From Halomonas sp. H10-9-1 (GTDB lineage: Bacteria > Pseudomonadota > Gammaproteobacteria > Pseudomonadales > Halomonadaceae), in assembly GCF_040147005.1 (NCBI RefSeq), contig NZ_JAMSHO010000001.1, forward strand, positions 124,001 through 188,000: DNA of 64,000 nucleotides, given 5' to 3'. Both the position numbers and the translations under genes were made by a program. The notes beneath the pieces were generated by a model that did no database searches, was not told the DNA's origin, and worked only from the letters and a program-made list of their open reading frames with translations. Within the stretch, counting starts at the first letter, position 1, and every line of letters begins with the position of its first letter. Of this stretch, positions 26,638-34,693 are shown piece after piece.

Positions 26638-27450
26638 ATGACCCTCTCCCCCGCGGCGGCGCAGCCCGCCGACCAGGAGATTCCCTACTACGACAGCGTG
26701 GGCAACGAGTGCGCCATGTTCGAGCACGCCTACGAGCAGCGCCTGCCGCTGCTGCTCAAGGGCCCCACCGGCTGCGGCAAGACCCGCTTCGTCAGCCATA
26801 TGGCCGCCAAGCTGGGCAAGTCACTGTTCACCGTCTCCTGCCACGATGACCTCACCGCCGCCGACCTGACCGGCCGCTACCTGCTGCAGGGTGGCGAGAC
26901 ACGCTGGGTGGATGGCCCGCTGACCCGCGCCGTGCGCGAGGGGGGCATCTGCTACCTGGACGAGGTGGTGGAGGCGCGCAAGGACGTCACCGTGGTGCTG
27001 CACCCGCTCACCGACGACCGCCGCCTGCTGCCGCTGGAGCGTACCGGCGAACTGCTCGAGGCACCGGACGACTTCATGCTGGTGGTCTCCTACAACCCCG
27101 GCTACCAGCACATCCTCAAGTCACTGAAGCCCAGTACCCGCCAGCGCTTCGTGGCGATGTCCTTCGATTTCCCGCCGCCCAGGGTGGAGCGCGATATCGT
27201 CGCCCGCGAGAGCGGCCTGGACCCCGAGCGCTGCAGTGCTCTGGTCAACCTGGCGGCCAGCCTGCGTGCCATGAAGGGCCAGGACCTGGAGGAGGGCGTT
27301 TCCACCCGCCTGCTGGTCTACTGCGCCACCCTGATCCAGGCCGGCATGCCGATCCGCGATGCCGCCCGCGCCACCCTGGTGGAGCCGCTCTCCGATGATG
27401 CGGATGTCCAGGAGGGCCTGATGGAGGCCATCCAGGCCACCTTCGGTTGA
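26638..27450 (+). CDS. norQ: NorQ, MoxR-type AAA+ ATPase
   Basis: A 270-residue AAA+ protein that works with NorD to insert or activate the non-haem iron of NorB. Walker A is KGPTGCGKTRF (about residues 41-51) and Walker B is ICYLDEVVEARKD, followed by sensor-1 VVSYNPGYQ. It has the NorQ/CbbQ length and a typical C-terminal lid domain. It lies 27 bp after the norB hairpin. Confidence 0.95.
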   Translation: MTLSPAAAQPADQEIPYYDSVGNECAMFEHAYEQRLPLLLKGPTGCGKTRFVSHMAAKLGKSLFTVSCHDDLTAADLTGRYLLQGGETRWVDGPLTRAVREGGICYLDEVVEARKDVTVVLHPLTDDRRLLPLERTGELLEAPDDFMLVVSYNPGYQHILKSLKPSTRQRFVAMSFDFPPPRVERDIVARESGLDPERCSALVNLAASLRAMKGQDLEEGVSTRLLVYCATLIQAGMPIRDAARATLVEPLSDDADVQEGLMEAIQATFG

Positions 27451-27538
27451 TGAGATATTTCTTGAAGGAAGGGGCGCCGGGGGCAAGCCGAAGAGGAGGT
27501 CCCCGAATCAGCCCCTTTCGATACCCGGGAGCTTGATC

Positions 27539-29485
27539 ATGCTGGACTTTCTTGAGGTCGAGGAGACCGTCGGCCGTTTCTGGCACCGCTGGGCCTCCGG
27601 GGCGGTGAGCTACCCCGATCACCCCGAGGCGGCGGTCAGCCTCGAGAGCCTGCGACCCATGCTGGGGGTCTTCTTCCGCGCCGGCGGTGGGGAGCAGGGC
27701 ATCGAGGTGGCGGCCATCGCCCGGCGCGCCTCGGCTCACCGGCTGAGTCTGCGTCAGCGCCTGGGCCTCGACGAGGAGGCCCTGGACCAGGCCCGACGCG
27801 ACGAGGAGAACCTGCTGCTGCCGCCACGCCTGGCGCTGTTCCCCGAGGCTTCCCTCAACCGCGACCTCTACCTGTGGCTGACCGCCTATCTGGCCGAGGC
27901 GCGGCCGCTGAGCTATCCCGACGATCCCCTGCAGGCCGATCTGGCGCGGCTGCGTGAGGCACGGCGCACCACTCGTGCCGCCCTGGCGCGCTTCCCCGGC
28001 CTCGCCGAGCGCTATGTGCGGCTGTGCGGCGAACTGCTGACCATCCGGCCGCAGCGCAAGCGCCTGCCGCCCAGGGAGGCGGCCCTGGAGTCCGCAATAT
28101 GCGCCGAGCTGGGTGCTCCCGACCCCGAGGAGGCCTGGGCCCTGGCCATGCAGCGCGCCATCCGCGAGAGCGACTTCCCGCTGGAGGAGTTCCGCGCGCC
28201 ACGCGGCTATCGCCCGCCGCTGCCGGTACCGCTGTGGGGGCAGGCGGTCACTCTGGGCACCCGCGACGGCGCCCGCGAGCAGAGCGTGGACGATGACGAG
28301 GAGCTGGTCAGCGCCAGCAATTCGCCCGACGATGACCATGGCAAGCGCCAGGCCGACCGCCGCGAGCAGGACCAGGCCGATCGCGACGACCCGCTGATGC
28401 TCAACAACATGGAGAAGATGCTCTCCTGGGCGGAGATGGTGAACCTCAATCGCCATGTGGACGACGAGGAAGAGGAGGAGGCACGCCAGGCGGCCGACCA
28501 GATGGACGAGATCGTGCTCAGCTCCAACCGCAAGAAGGCCTCCTCCCGGCTCAAGCTCGATCTCGATCTGGCGCCCGACGAGGCCGTTGGCGGCCGCCTC
28601 AAGGGCAAGCACCCCTACCCCGAGTGGAACCACCGCAAGCAGGCCTACCTGCCCGACCATTGCGTGGTGCTCAGCGACGTGCAGAGCGAGGAGGGCGAGG
28701 ACTGGGCGCCCGATGAAGCGACCCGCCGGCGCATCCGCCGCGTGCGTCGTGAATTCGAGGCGCTGCGCCCGCGGCGCGAGATCCTGCGCGGCCAGCTGGA
28801 TGGCAGTGAGCTCGACATGGATGCGGTGATCCGCTCGCGCTGCGACCTGGCCGCCACCGGTGAGGCCAGCGACCGCCTCTACATGGCCAGCCGCACCCAG
28901 GCCCGCGACCTGGCGGTATCGATCCTGGTGGATGTCTCGCTCTCCACCGAGGCGTGGCTGCAGGACCGCCGGGTACTCGACGTGGCCAAGGAGGCGCTGC
29001 TGGTGCTGGGTCACGGCCTGGCCGGCTGTGGCGATGACTATTCGATCCACAGCTTCACCTCCCAGCGCCGCCACAAGGTGTGGGTCAACACCCTGAAGGC
29101 ATTCGACGAGCCCATGGGCGAGCGGGTCACGCGGCGCATCTCGGCCCTGCGGCCAGGTAGCTACACCCGCATGGGGCCGGCCATTCGCCACCTGACCAAG
29201 CAGCTGAGCGAACGCCCCAATCGTCACCGGTTGCTGCTGATGCTCACCGACGGCAAGCCCAACGACAACGACTACTACGAGGGGCGCTACGGCATCGAGG
29301 ATACCCGCAAGGCGGTGCTCGAGGCGCGGCGCCAGGAGGTGCGGGTGTTCGGGGTGACCATCGATCGTGAGGCGGGGCAGTATATTCCCCACCTGTTCGG
29401 CCGCGGCGGCTACGCCATCGTGCAGCGCCCGGAGCACCTGTCGCTGGCCCTGCCGGGCATCTACCGCCAGATCATTGCCACCTGA
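27539..29485 (+). CDS. norD: NorD, VWA-domain NOR maturation protein
   Basis: A 648-residue cytoplasmic protein with a C-terminal von Willebrand A domain. The MIDAS motif is DVSLS in LVDVSLSTEAWLQDRR, followed by SYTRMGPAIRH and LLMLTDGKPNDNDYY. The N-terminal half is variable and a central segment is highly acidic (DDEEEEEARQAADQ). NorD anchors the NorQ ring to NorB. The ATG at 27539 follows GGGAGC. About 90 bp separate it from norQ. Confidence 0.94.
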   Translation: MLDFLEVEETVGRFWHRWASGAVSYPDHPEAAVSLESLRPMLGVFFRAGGGEQGIEVAAIARRASAHRLSLRQRLGLDEEALDQARRDEENLLLPPRLALFPEASLNRDLYLWLTAYLAEARPLSYPDDPLQADLARLREARRTTRAALARFPGLAERYVRLCGELLTIRPQRKRLPPREAALESAICAELGAPDPEEAWALAMQRAIRESDFPLEEFRAPRGYRPPLPVPLWGQAVTLGTRDGAREQSVDDDEELVSASNSPDDDHGKRQADRREQDQADRDDPLMLNNMEKMLSWAEMVNLNRHVDDEEEEEARQAADQMDEIVLSSNRKKASSRLKLDLDLAPDEAVGGRLKGKHPYPEWNHRKQAYLPDHCVVLSDVQSEEGEDWAPDEATRRRIRRVRREFEALRPRREILRGQLDGSELDMDAVIRSRCDLAATGEASDRLYMASRTQARDLAVSILVDVSLSTEAWLQDRRVLDVAKEALLVLGHGLAGCGDDYSIHSFTSQRRHKVWVNTLKAFDEPMGERVTRRISALRPGSYTRMGPAIRHLTKQLSERPNRHRLLLMLTDGKPNDNDYYEGRYGIEDTRKAVLEARRQEVRVFGVTIDREAGQYIPHLFGRGGYAIVQRPEHLSLALPGIYRQIIAT

Positions 29486-29537
29486 GCCCTTTTGATTTGA
29501 ACCATCGCCAGTCGAACCACCGCCGAGGAAACGCGCC

Positions 29538-29756
29538 ATGACCCTTCGAACCCGACTGATCCTTGCCGCGGCGGCCTGGTGCCTGGTCGCCGTGGCCCTG
29601 GTGCTGCCGCTGGTGTGGCTGATCAACAACCGCGACTGGGGCATCGGCCTGATGCTGCTGACCCCGTTCCTGGTCTATGCCCTGATGCGCCTGGGCCGAG
29701 CCCTGGAGGCCTGGGCCCGGGCGAGCACCCCGCCGGAGCATCCGCAGCGGCGCTAG
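29538..29756 (+). CDS. Small two-helix membrane protein behind norD
   Basis: A 72-residue protein with two helices (LILAAAAWCLVAVALVLPLV and WGIGLMLLTPFLVYALMRLG) and a basic tail PPEHPQRR. A GAGGAAACG ribosome site precedes the ATG, and the gene is 52 bp behind norD. I do not recognise the family; it may assist the NOR complex. Terminator 29787-29814 follows it. Confidence 0.65.
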   Translation: MTLRTRLILAAAAWCLVAVALVLPLVWLINNRDWGIGLMLLTPFLVYALMRLGRALEAWARASTPPEHPQRR

Positions 29757-29786
29757 CCCCCCTCAGGGGCCGGAACCACACGACGG

Positions 29787-29814
29787 CGAAGGGCCTGCGC
29801 ATGCAGGCCCTTCG
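29787..29814. terminator. Convergent terminator between the nor genes and the norE/F-type operon
   Basis: CGAAGGGCCTGC, loop GCAT, GCAGGCCCTTCG is a perfect 12-bp stem. It lies between the plus-strand small membrane gene and the minus-strand gene ending at 29838, so it can act in both directions. Confidence 0.85.
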
Positions 29815-29837
29815 GCATTCATTAAGAGCGGAGAGCG

Positions 29838-30128
29838 TCAGGTAAAGCGCGCCACCAGATAGCCGGCACCGATCAGCGCCAGGGTCAGGATCACCAGGCC
29901 CACGAAGGCGCCCTTCCAGGCCGAGGTGGCCATGCGCAGGTTGAGGTAGACCATCAGCAGGCGCTGGGCCTTGAAGGCGGTGGCCAGAATCACCAGGGCC
30001 GCCGACCACAGCGGCAGCGTCTGCCAGTCGTCGGCGTCGCTCAGCGCCGAGAGCATCGACACCAGCGTCAGGCCCATCAGGATCGCCCAGGTGGTCAGCA
30101 GGCGGCGTGTGCCGGGCAGTGCGGTCAT
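29838..30128 (-). CDS. norF: NorF-like / cytochrome c oxidase subunit IV-family membrane protein
   Basis: A 96-residue protein with three helices: LLTTWAILMGLTLVSML, WSAALVILATAFKAQRLLMV and AFVGLVILTLALIGAGYLV. The AFKAQRLLMVYLNLRMA loop fits the subunit IV/NorF group. I start it at ATG 30128, because the longer frame is a shadow of the norE gene. It is the last gene of a minus-strand operon and probably aids NOR assembly or activity. The symbol is by context and family, not by close identity. Confidence 0.75.
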   Translation of the reverse strand: MTALPGTRRLLTTWAILMGLTLVSMLSALSDADDWQTLPLWSAALVILATAFKAQRLLMVYLNLRMATSAWKGAFVGLVILTLALIGAGYLVARFT

Positions 30129-30130
30129 GG

Positions 30131-30700
30131 TTACCTCAGCAAATAGAGCAGTGGGTAGAGCAGGATCCAGATCAGGTCGACCATGTGCCAGAAGGCGGCG
30201 GCGGTCTCCACGTTCTCGAGGCTGGTGCGCCAGCTGACCAGGGCCAGCAGCGCCAGGCCGAACAGCACATGGGCGAAGTGGAAGGCGGTCAGGCCGTAGT
30301 AGAAGCCGAAGAAGGTGTTGGTGTCCGGGGTGATCCCCACGGCGAACTTGCTCGAATACTCGACCACCTTGATCACCCCGAACAGCACCCCCAGCCCCAT
30401 GGAAGCGGCCAGCCACTGCCGGGCGCGACGGATGCGCGCCGCGGCGCAGGCCTCCACCGCCAGCGCCACGCACAGGCCGCTGGTCAGCAGTACCAGGGTG
30501 TTGAGCCCGCCCATCAGCGGGTCGAGCTGCTGCTGGGAGGCGTCGAACAGCGTCACCTGGGCGGCGCGTTCGGCGGCATAGAGGGCGAAGAACGCCATGA
30601 ACACCAGCAGCTCGCTGAGGATCAGCACCCAGATCAGCGGGTTGCCGGGCAGGGCAGAGAGTGGTCCCCAGCCGGGGTTGGGAAGGTCGTGTTCCCTCAT
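30131..30700 (-). CDS. norE: NorE, cytochrome c oxidase subunit III-like protein
   Basis: A 189-residue protein with five helices of the haem-copper oxidase subunit III fold. Diagnostic regions are ILILSELLVFMAFFALYAA, FGFYYGLTAFHFAHVLFGL and AAAFWHMVDLIWILLYPLLY. NorE is not part of the purified NOR core but raises NO reduction in vivo. It overlaps the upstream 31161 gene by 4 bp and is 2 bp from the norF-like gene. Confidence 0.9.
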   Translation of the reverse strand: MREHDLPNPGWGPLSALPGNPLIWVLILSELLVFMAFFALYAAERAAQVTLFDASQQQLDPLMGGLNTLVLLTSGLCVALAVEACAAARIRRARQWLAASMGLGVLFGVIKVVEYSSKFAVGITPDTNTFFGFYYGLTAFHFAHVLFGLALLALVSWRTSLENVETAAAFWHMVDLIWILLYPLLYLLR

Positions 30701-31161
30701 GCGTCGCTCAGGGTCACCCGGGCGCCGCCGAAGGCCAGGCTGCGCGGGTTGTCTATCGGGCGATTGGAGGTCAGCCGGGCGATGCCCACGGCGCAGCGCC
30801 CCACCATCCAGACCATGCAGGCGGTGAAGTAGAGATAGCCCATGGCCCAGGGCGCCATGGGCGGAGTGCCGACCAGTCCCAGCAGCTGCCAGGTGGCGAT
30901 GAAGGCGCTGCCACCCAGCACCCCCAGCCAGAAGGTACGGATCTGGAACTGCAGGTGGCTCTGCACCCAGGGTTCGGCGCCGGGGCGCTTGAAATGGGCG
31001 ATCAGTACGGCGATGGGGGCGGTGATGACCGCCAGTACGCTGCCCAGGAAGAGCATGTAGACGATGATGGCGGCACCGCGCCCGCGAGACTGCTTGCCGG
31101 AATGCGCGCCCTCGATGTGGTGGCCGGAATCGACGGCTGGGAAGGCCGGAGGGGTGGACAT
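30697..31161 (-). CDS. Membrane protein of unknown function, first gene of the norEF-type operon
   Basis: A 154-residue protein with a polar N-terminus (about 30 residues with HHIEGAHSGKQ) and three helices: AAIIVYMLFLGSVLAVITAP, TFWLGVLGGSAFIATWQLLG and WAMGYLYFTACMVWMVGRC. A conserved-looking tail SNRPIDNPRSLAFG follows. I do not recognise a named family. Tight coupling to norE and the NsrR-like site upstream point to a role in NO metabolism, perhaps in NOR assembly. Confidence 0.8.
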   Translation of the reverse strand: MSTPPAFPAVDSGHHIEGAHSGKQSRGRGAAIIVYMLFLGSVLAVITAPIAVLIAHFKRPGAEPWVQSHLQFQIRTFWLGVLGGSAFIATWQLLGLVGTPPMAPWAMGYLYFTACMVWMVGRCAVGIARLTSNRPIDNPRSLAFGGARVTLSDA

Positions 31162-31207
31162 GATGGGTCCTCGCTTGACAGGCGGCCGGCCCTGACGGAC
31201 CGGTCTA

Positions 31208-31230
31208 ATGATGTATTCAGGATACTACTA
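31208..31230 (-). promoter_or_regulatory. NsrR-like operator upstream of the norEF-type operon
   Basis: The core on the plus strand is GATGTATTC, AG, GATACTAC (31210-31228), matching NsrR sites except for CTAC in place of CATC. It closely resembles the nnrS site. It lies about 47 bp upstream of the 31161 start codon. Confidence 0.5.
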
Positions 31231-31264
31231 TAGCGCGAGGCCTTGCGGAAAGCCTTGGCCTGGA

Positions 31265-32563
31265 TCAACTCTTGGCCGGACTGGTTGTGGTGAGCCGGTT
31301 CTCGGCAGGCTTGCCCGGATGCTGCTCGTCGCGGGTCAGCACCGGTACGCGCCGCTCGGTCCACCACATCCAGACGATCGAGACCAGGGTCACGCCGAAG
31401 CACAGCATCCACACGGTGGTGGCCACGCCGGTGATATCCACCAGGGCGCCGAACATGATCGGCAGCAGGAAGCCGCCGACGCCACCGGCCAGGCCGACGA
31501 TGCCGGAGACCAGGCCGAGGTTCTCGTGGTACTCGTTGGAGAGGTACTTGAACACCGAGGCCTTGCCGATGCCCCAGGCGATGCCCACCACGAACAGCGC
31601 CGCGGTGAACAGCCACACCGGGATGCCGAAGCCGAACTCCACTACCCCTTCGCCGCCGGCACCGGCCACGCGGTACTGGGTCTCGGGGTAGGACATGATG
31701 AACAGCGCGATCAGGCTGGCCCACATGCAGGCCCAGGTGACGGTGTGGGCGCCGAAGCGGTCGGAGAGCCAGCCGCCGAAGGCGCGGATCACCCCGGAGG
31801 GCAGCACGAAGATGGTGGCGATCAGCGCCGCGACCTGGATGCCGAGGCCGTACTCGCCCATGTAGTAGCGGGTCAGCCACAGCGAGACCCCCACGTAGCC
31901 GCCGAACACCACGGAGTAGTACTGGCAGTACTTCCACACCCTGGGGTCGTTGAGCACCTTGAGCTGGTCGCGCAGCGAGACGCTGCTGGCGCTGCGGTGG
32001 GCCGGGTTGGAGTAGGTGAAGAACCAGAACAGCACCGCGGTGATCAGCATGATGCCGGCGTAGATGTTGGGCACGGCCTGCCAGCCCAGCACCACGATCA
32101 CGGTGGGGGCGATGAACTTGGTCACCGCGGCCCCGGCGTTGCCGGCGCCGAAGATGCCCATGGCCAGGCCCTGGCGCTCCTTGTCGAACCACTTGGCGGT
32201 ATAGGTGATGCCCACCGAGAAGGAGCCGCCGGCCAGGCCGACGAAGGCGCCCAGCACCAGCAGCTGCCAGTACTGGGTGGCGAACTGCACCAGCCAGATG
32301 GCCGGCACGATCACCAGCAGGATGATGAAGAACACCGGGCGACCGCCATAGCGGTCGGTCAGCGAGCCCAGCGGCAGCCGCGAGAGCGCGCCGGTGAGGA
32401 TGGGCACCGCGGTGAGGATGCCGAACTGGGTGCCGTTGAGGTCGAGCTGCTCGGCGATCGGCACGCCGATCTCGCCGAACATCGTCCATACCATGAAGCA
32501 CATGGTGAAGGCGAAGGTGTTGGCCACCAGCACCGAGTATTGCTTGAAGCGTTCAGAGGCCAT
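31265..32563 (-). CDS. narK: NNP-family nitrate/nitrite MFS transporter (NarK type I-like)
   Basis: A 432-residue transporter with 12 helices. NNP signatures are GSFSVGITYTAKWFDKERQ (about residue 114) and GNAGAAVTKFIAP, followed by the second nitrate signature LVSGIVGLAGGVGGFLLP. Type I carriers of this length usually import nitrate with protons. It is the distal gene of a minus-strand run behind the second transporter (65 bp apart), and its stop is 103 bp from the next promoter region. Substrate direction is inferred. Confidence 0.88.
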   Translation of the reverse strand: MASERFKQYSVLVANTFAFTMCFMVWTMFGEIGVPIAEQLDLNGTQFGILTAVPILTGALSRLPLGSLTDRYGGRPVFFIILLVIVPAIWLVQFATQYWQLLVLGAFVGLAGGSFSVGITYTAKWFDKERQGLAMGIFGAGNAGAAVTKFIAPTVIVVLGWQAVPNIYAGIMLITAVLFWFFTYSNPAHRSASSVSLRDQLKVLNDPRVWKYCQYYSVVFGGYVGVSLWLTRYYMGEYGLGIQVAALIATIFVLPSGVIRAFGGWLSDRFGAHTVTWACMWASLIALFIMSYPETQYRVAGAGGEGVVEFGFGIPVWLFTAALFVVGIAWGIGKASVFKYLSNEYHENLGLVSGIVGLAGGVGGFLLPIMFGALVDITGVATTVWMLCFGVTLVSIVWMWWTERRVPVLTRDEQHPGKPAENRLTTTSPAKS

Positions 32564-32627
32564 GCTTGTCTCCTTGCGATACGGCCGATGGCCGGCTAGT
32601 GCCGGCCATCGGGCTGGAGGAACGGGG

Positions 32628-34127
32628 TCAGGCCTTGCCTTCGGCCTTAAGCTGCTCCTGTTCGGCGATCATGCGATCGACTGAGGAGATGTGGTACTCG
32701 TCGGCGAACGCACCCTCAGGCTCCTTGAGCCACATGAAGCAGACCAGCCAGCTGAAGAAGGCGCCCGCCGCCAGGATGTAGAAGAATTGGGTCGGGGTGA
32801 CGAAGGTGAAGACTGTCAGGTAGACCACCGCCCCTACGTTGCCGTAGGCGCCGGCCATGCCGGAGATCTGGCCGGTGATGCGGCGCTTGATCGACGGGAT
32901 GATGCCGAAGGTGGCGCCTTCCGAACCCTGCACAAAGAAGGAAGTGAAGATGGTGATGGCGATCGCCAGGATCAACGGCCAGCTCTCGTCCATCATCGCC
33001 ATCAGAGTGAAGCCGATGCCGATACCGAACATGTAGCTGAGCATCACGAAGCGGCGGTTGCCCATGCGGTCGGAGACGGCGCCCCCCATGGGGCGAGCCA
33101 CCAGGTTGACGAAGGCGAACGACGAGGCGATCAGGCCGGCAGCAGCGGCGGACAGGCCCCAGGTCTGCTCGAAGAACATCGGCAGCATCGAGATCACCGC
33201 CAGCTCGGCGCCGAAGTTGGCGAAGTAGGTGGTGTTGAGTGCGGCCACGCTGTTGAAGTGGTACTTGTCGTCCTCCGGCACACCCTTCCTGAGGATCGGC
33301 ACATTGACGCGGATGATCTGCACAATCTGGTAGATGACGACCGCCAGGATGGCCAGGTAGGCAATAACTGCGGCGGTGGTGGACATGAAGCCCATGTTCT
33401 GGATCCGCCAAACCAGAATCGCCAGCACGCCCACCAGCGGGATGGTCCACAGGATCAGCTTATACATGTCGGCCCAGCTGCTGACCTCCATGGCCATCGC
33501 CTTGCGGGTCTTGCGGTGGGCTGTGGCATCGGGGCCATCGGTGATGGCGAACCAGTAGAAGACGCCATAGGCGGCCATCACGAAGGCGCTCTGGGCGATG
33601 GCCCAGCGCCAGCCCTCGTCGCCGCCGTACCAGACGATGGCGATGGTGGGCAGGGTCATGGCGGCGGCGGCGGAGCCGAAGTTGCCCCAGCCGGCATAGA
33701 AGCCCTCGGCGAAGCCGATATGCTTGGGCTTGAACCACAGCGCGGTCATGTGGATACCGACCACGAAGCTGGCGCCTATGGAGCTGAGCACCAGGCGAGA
33801 GACCAGCAGCTGGGTCATGGTGTTGCCGAAGGCGAACGCCAGGGCGGGAATCGCCATGACCACCATCAGGATGGAGAACACGCGGCGCGGTCCGAAGCGG
33901 TCCAAGGCCATGCCGACGATGATGCGCGCCGGGATGGTCAGCGCCACGTTGCAGATGGCGAACAGGCGGATGTGGTCCTGGGTCAGCCAGTCGACATCGC
34001 GCAGCATGCTGGTGGCCAGCGGCGCCATGTTGAACCACACGTAGAAGGTGATGAAGAACGCAATCCAGGTCAGGTGCAGGGCCCTGATCTCCGGCGTGCG
34101 TACCTTGAAGAGGTCAGCGACTTTCAT
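32628..34127 (-). CDS. NNP-family nitrate/nitrite MFS transporter, second copy
   Basis: A 499-residue MFS carrier. HLTWIAFFITFYVWFNMAPL near residue 18 and GFAEGFYAGWGNFGSAAAAM near 138 are of the NrtP/NarK type; ISGMAGAYGNVGAVVYL is the second nitrate signature. A long central loop (AHRKTRKAMAMEVSSWADM) and a C-terminal tail AEQEQLKAEGKA lengthen it. It lies between the UspA gene (37 bp) and the first transporter (65 bp), so the three are probably one operon with the narK upstream. Confidence 0.88.
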   Translation of the reverse strand: MKVADLFKVRTPEIRALHLTWIAFFITFYVWFNMAPLATSMLRDVDWLTQDHIRLFAICNVALTIPARIIVGMALDRFGPRRVFSILMVVMAIPALAFAFGNTMTQLLVSRLVLSSIGASFVVGIHMTALWFKPKHIGFAEGFYAGWGNFGSAAAAMTLPTIAIVWYGGDEGWRWAIAQSAFVMAAYGVFYWFAITDGPDATAHRKTRKAMAMEVSSWADMYKLILWTIPLVGVLAILVWRIQNMGFMSTTAAVIAYLAILAVVIYQIVQIIRVNVPILRKGVPEDDKYHFNSVAALNTTYFANFGAELAVISMLPMFFEQTWGLSAAAAGLIASSFAFVNLVARPMGGAVSDRMGNRRFVMLSYMFGIGIGFTLMAMMDESWPLILAIAITIFTSFFVQGSEGATFGIIPSIKRRITGQISGMAGAYGNVGAVVYLTVFTFVTPTQFFYILAAGAFFSWLVCFMWLKEPEGAFADEYHISSVDRMIAEQEQLKAEGKA

Positions 34128-34164
34128 GGTCGTGTCATCCTTATCGCAAGGCCAGAGGCCGCGA

Positions 34165-34620
34165 TCAGCTGGGCAGGATCATTAGGGGACATTCGGCGCG
34201 GCGGGCCAGGAAGGAGCTCACGCTGCCGAAGGTCATGTAGTCGAGCTCATCGACGAAGTAGCTCAATGACTGGGCGATGAAGCCGCCGTCGGGTTTCTGG
34301 CTGTGGCGAGCGATCACCAGGATGTCCGGGGACAGACGCTTGGTGGCATCGAGCAGCATCTTGCGAGCGTCGCCCTCGGCGATGACCAGCTCCGCATCGA
34401 GGCCCTCCTTTACGGCCACCTCGACCGCTTCCTCGAGGTCGGCCTTGAGCTCGCGATACTCCTCCTGGAAGAGGTCCTCGTTGGCGTCGGTGGTGTCCCT
34501 CGGGTTCTCGGCGACACCCACCAGCACGATCAGCGGCGACATGGCGTGAAACAGGGTGATGGTTCTGGCCAGTGCGAGCTTGGCATTCCGCGAACCGTCA
34601 TAGGCGATCATGATCTTCAT
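34165..34620 (-). CDS. Universal stress protein (UspA family)
   Basis: A 151-residue single-domain Usp. The start MKIMIAYDGSRNAKLALAR, the central IAEGDARKMLLDATKRLSPD and the end FGSVSSFLARRAECPLMIL are standard. The ATP loop G-2x-G-9x-G is not clearly kept, so ATP binding is uncertain. It lies between two nitrate transporters in the same direction, a typical place for anaerobically induced Usps in denitrifiers. Control by the upstream FNR/DNR box is likely. Confidence 0.88.
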   Translation of the reverse strand: MKIMIAYDGSRNAKLALARTITLFHAMSPLIVLVGVAENPRDTTDANEDLFQEEYRELKADLEEAVEVAVKEGLDAELVIAEGDARKMLLDATKRLSPDILVIARHSQKPDGGFIAQSLSYFVDELDYMTFGSVSSFLARRAECPLMILPS

Positions 34621-34693
34621 CTAGCACCTCCAGCATTTGAGGTAGAGGCGGGGTGGCCGGGAGGGCCGGCCACCGGGCGTGGGGTAAGGTGGA

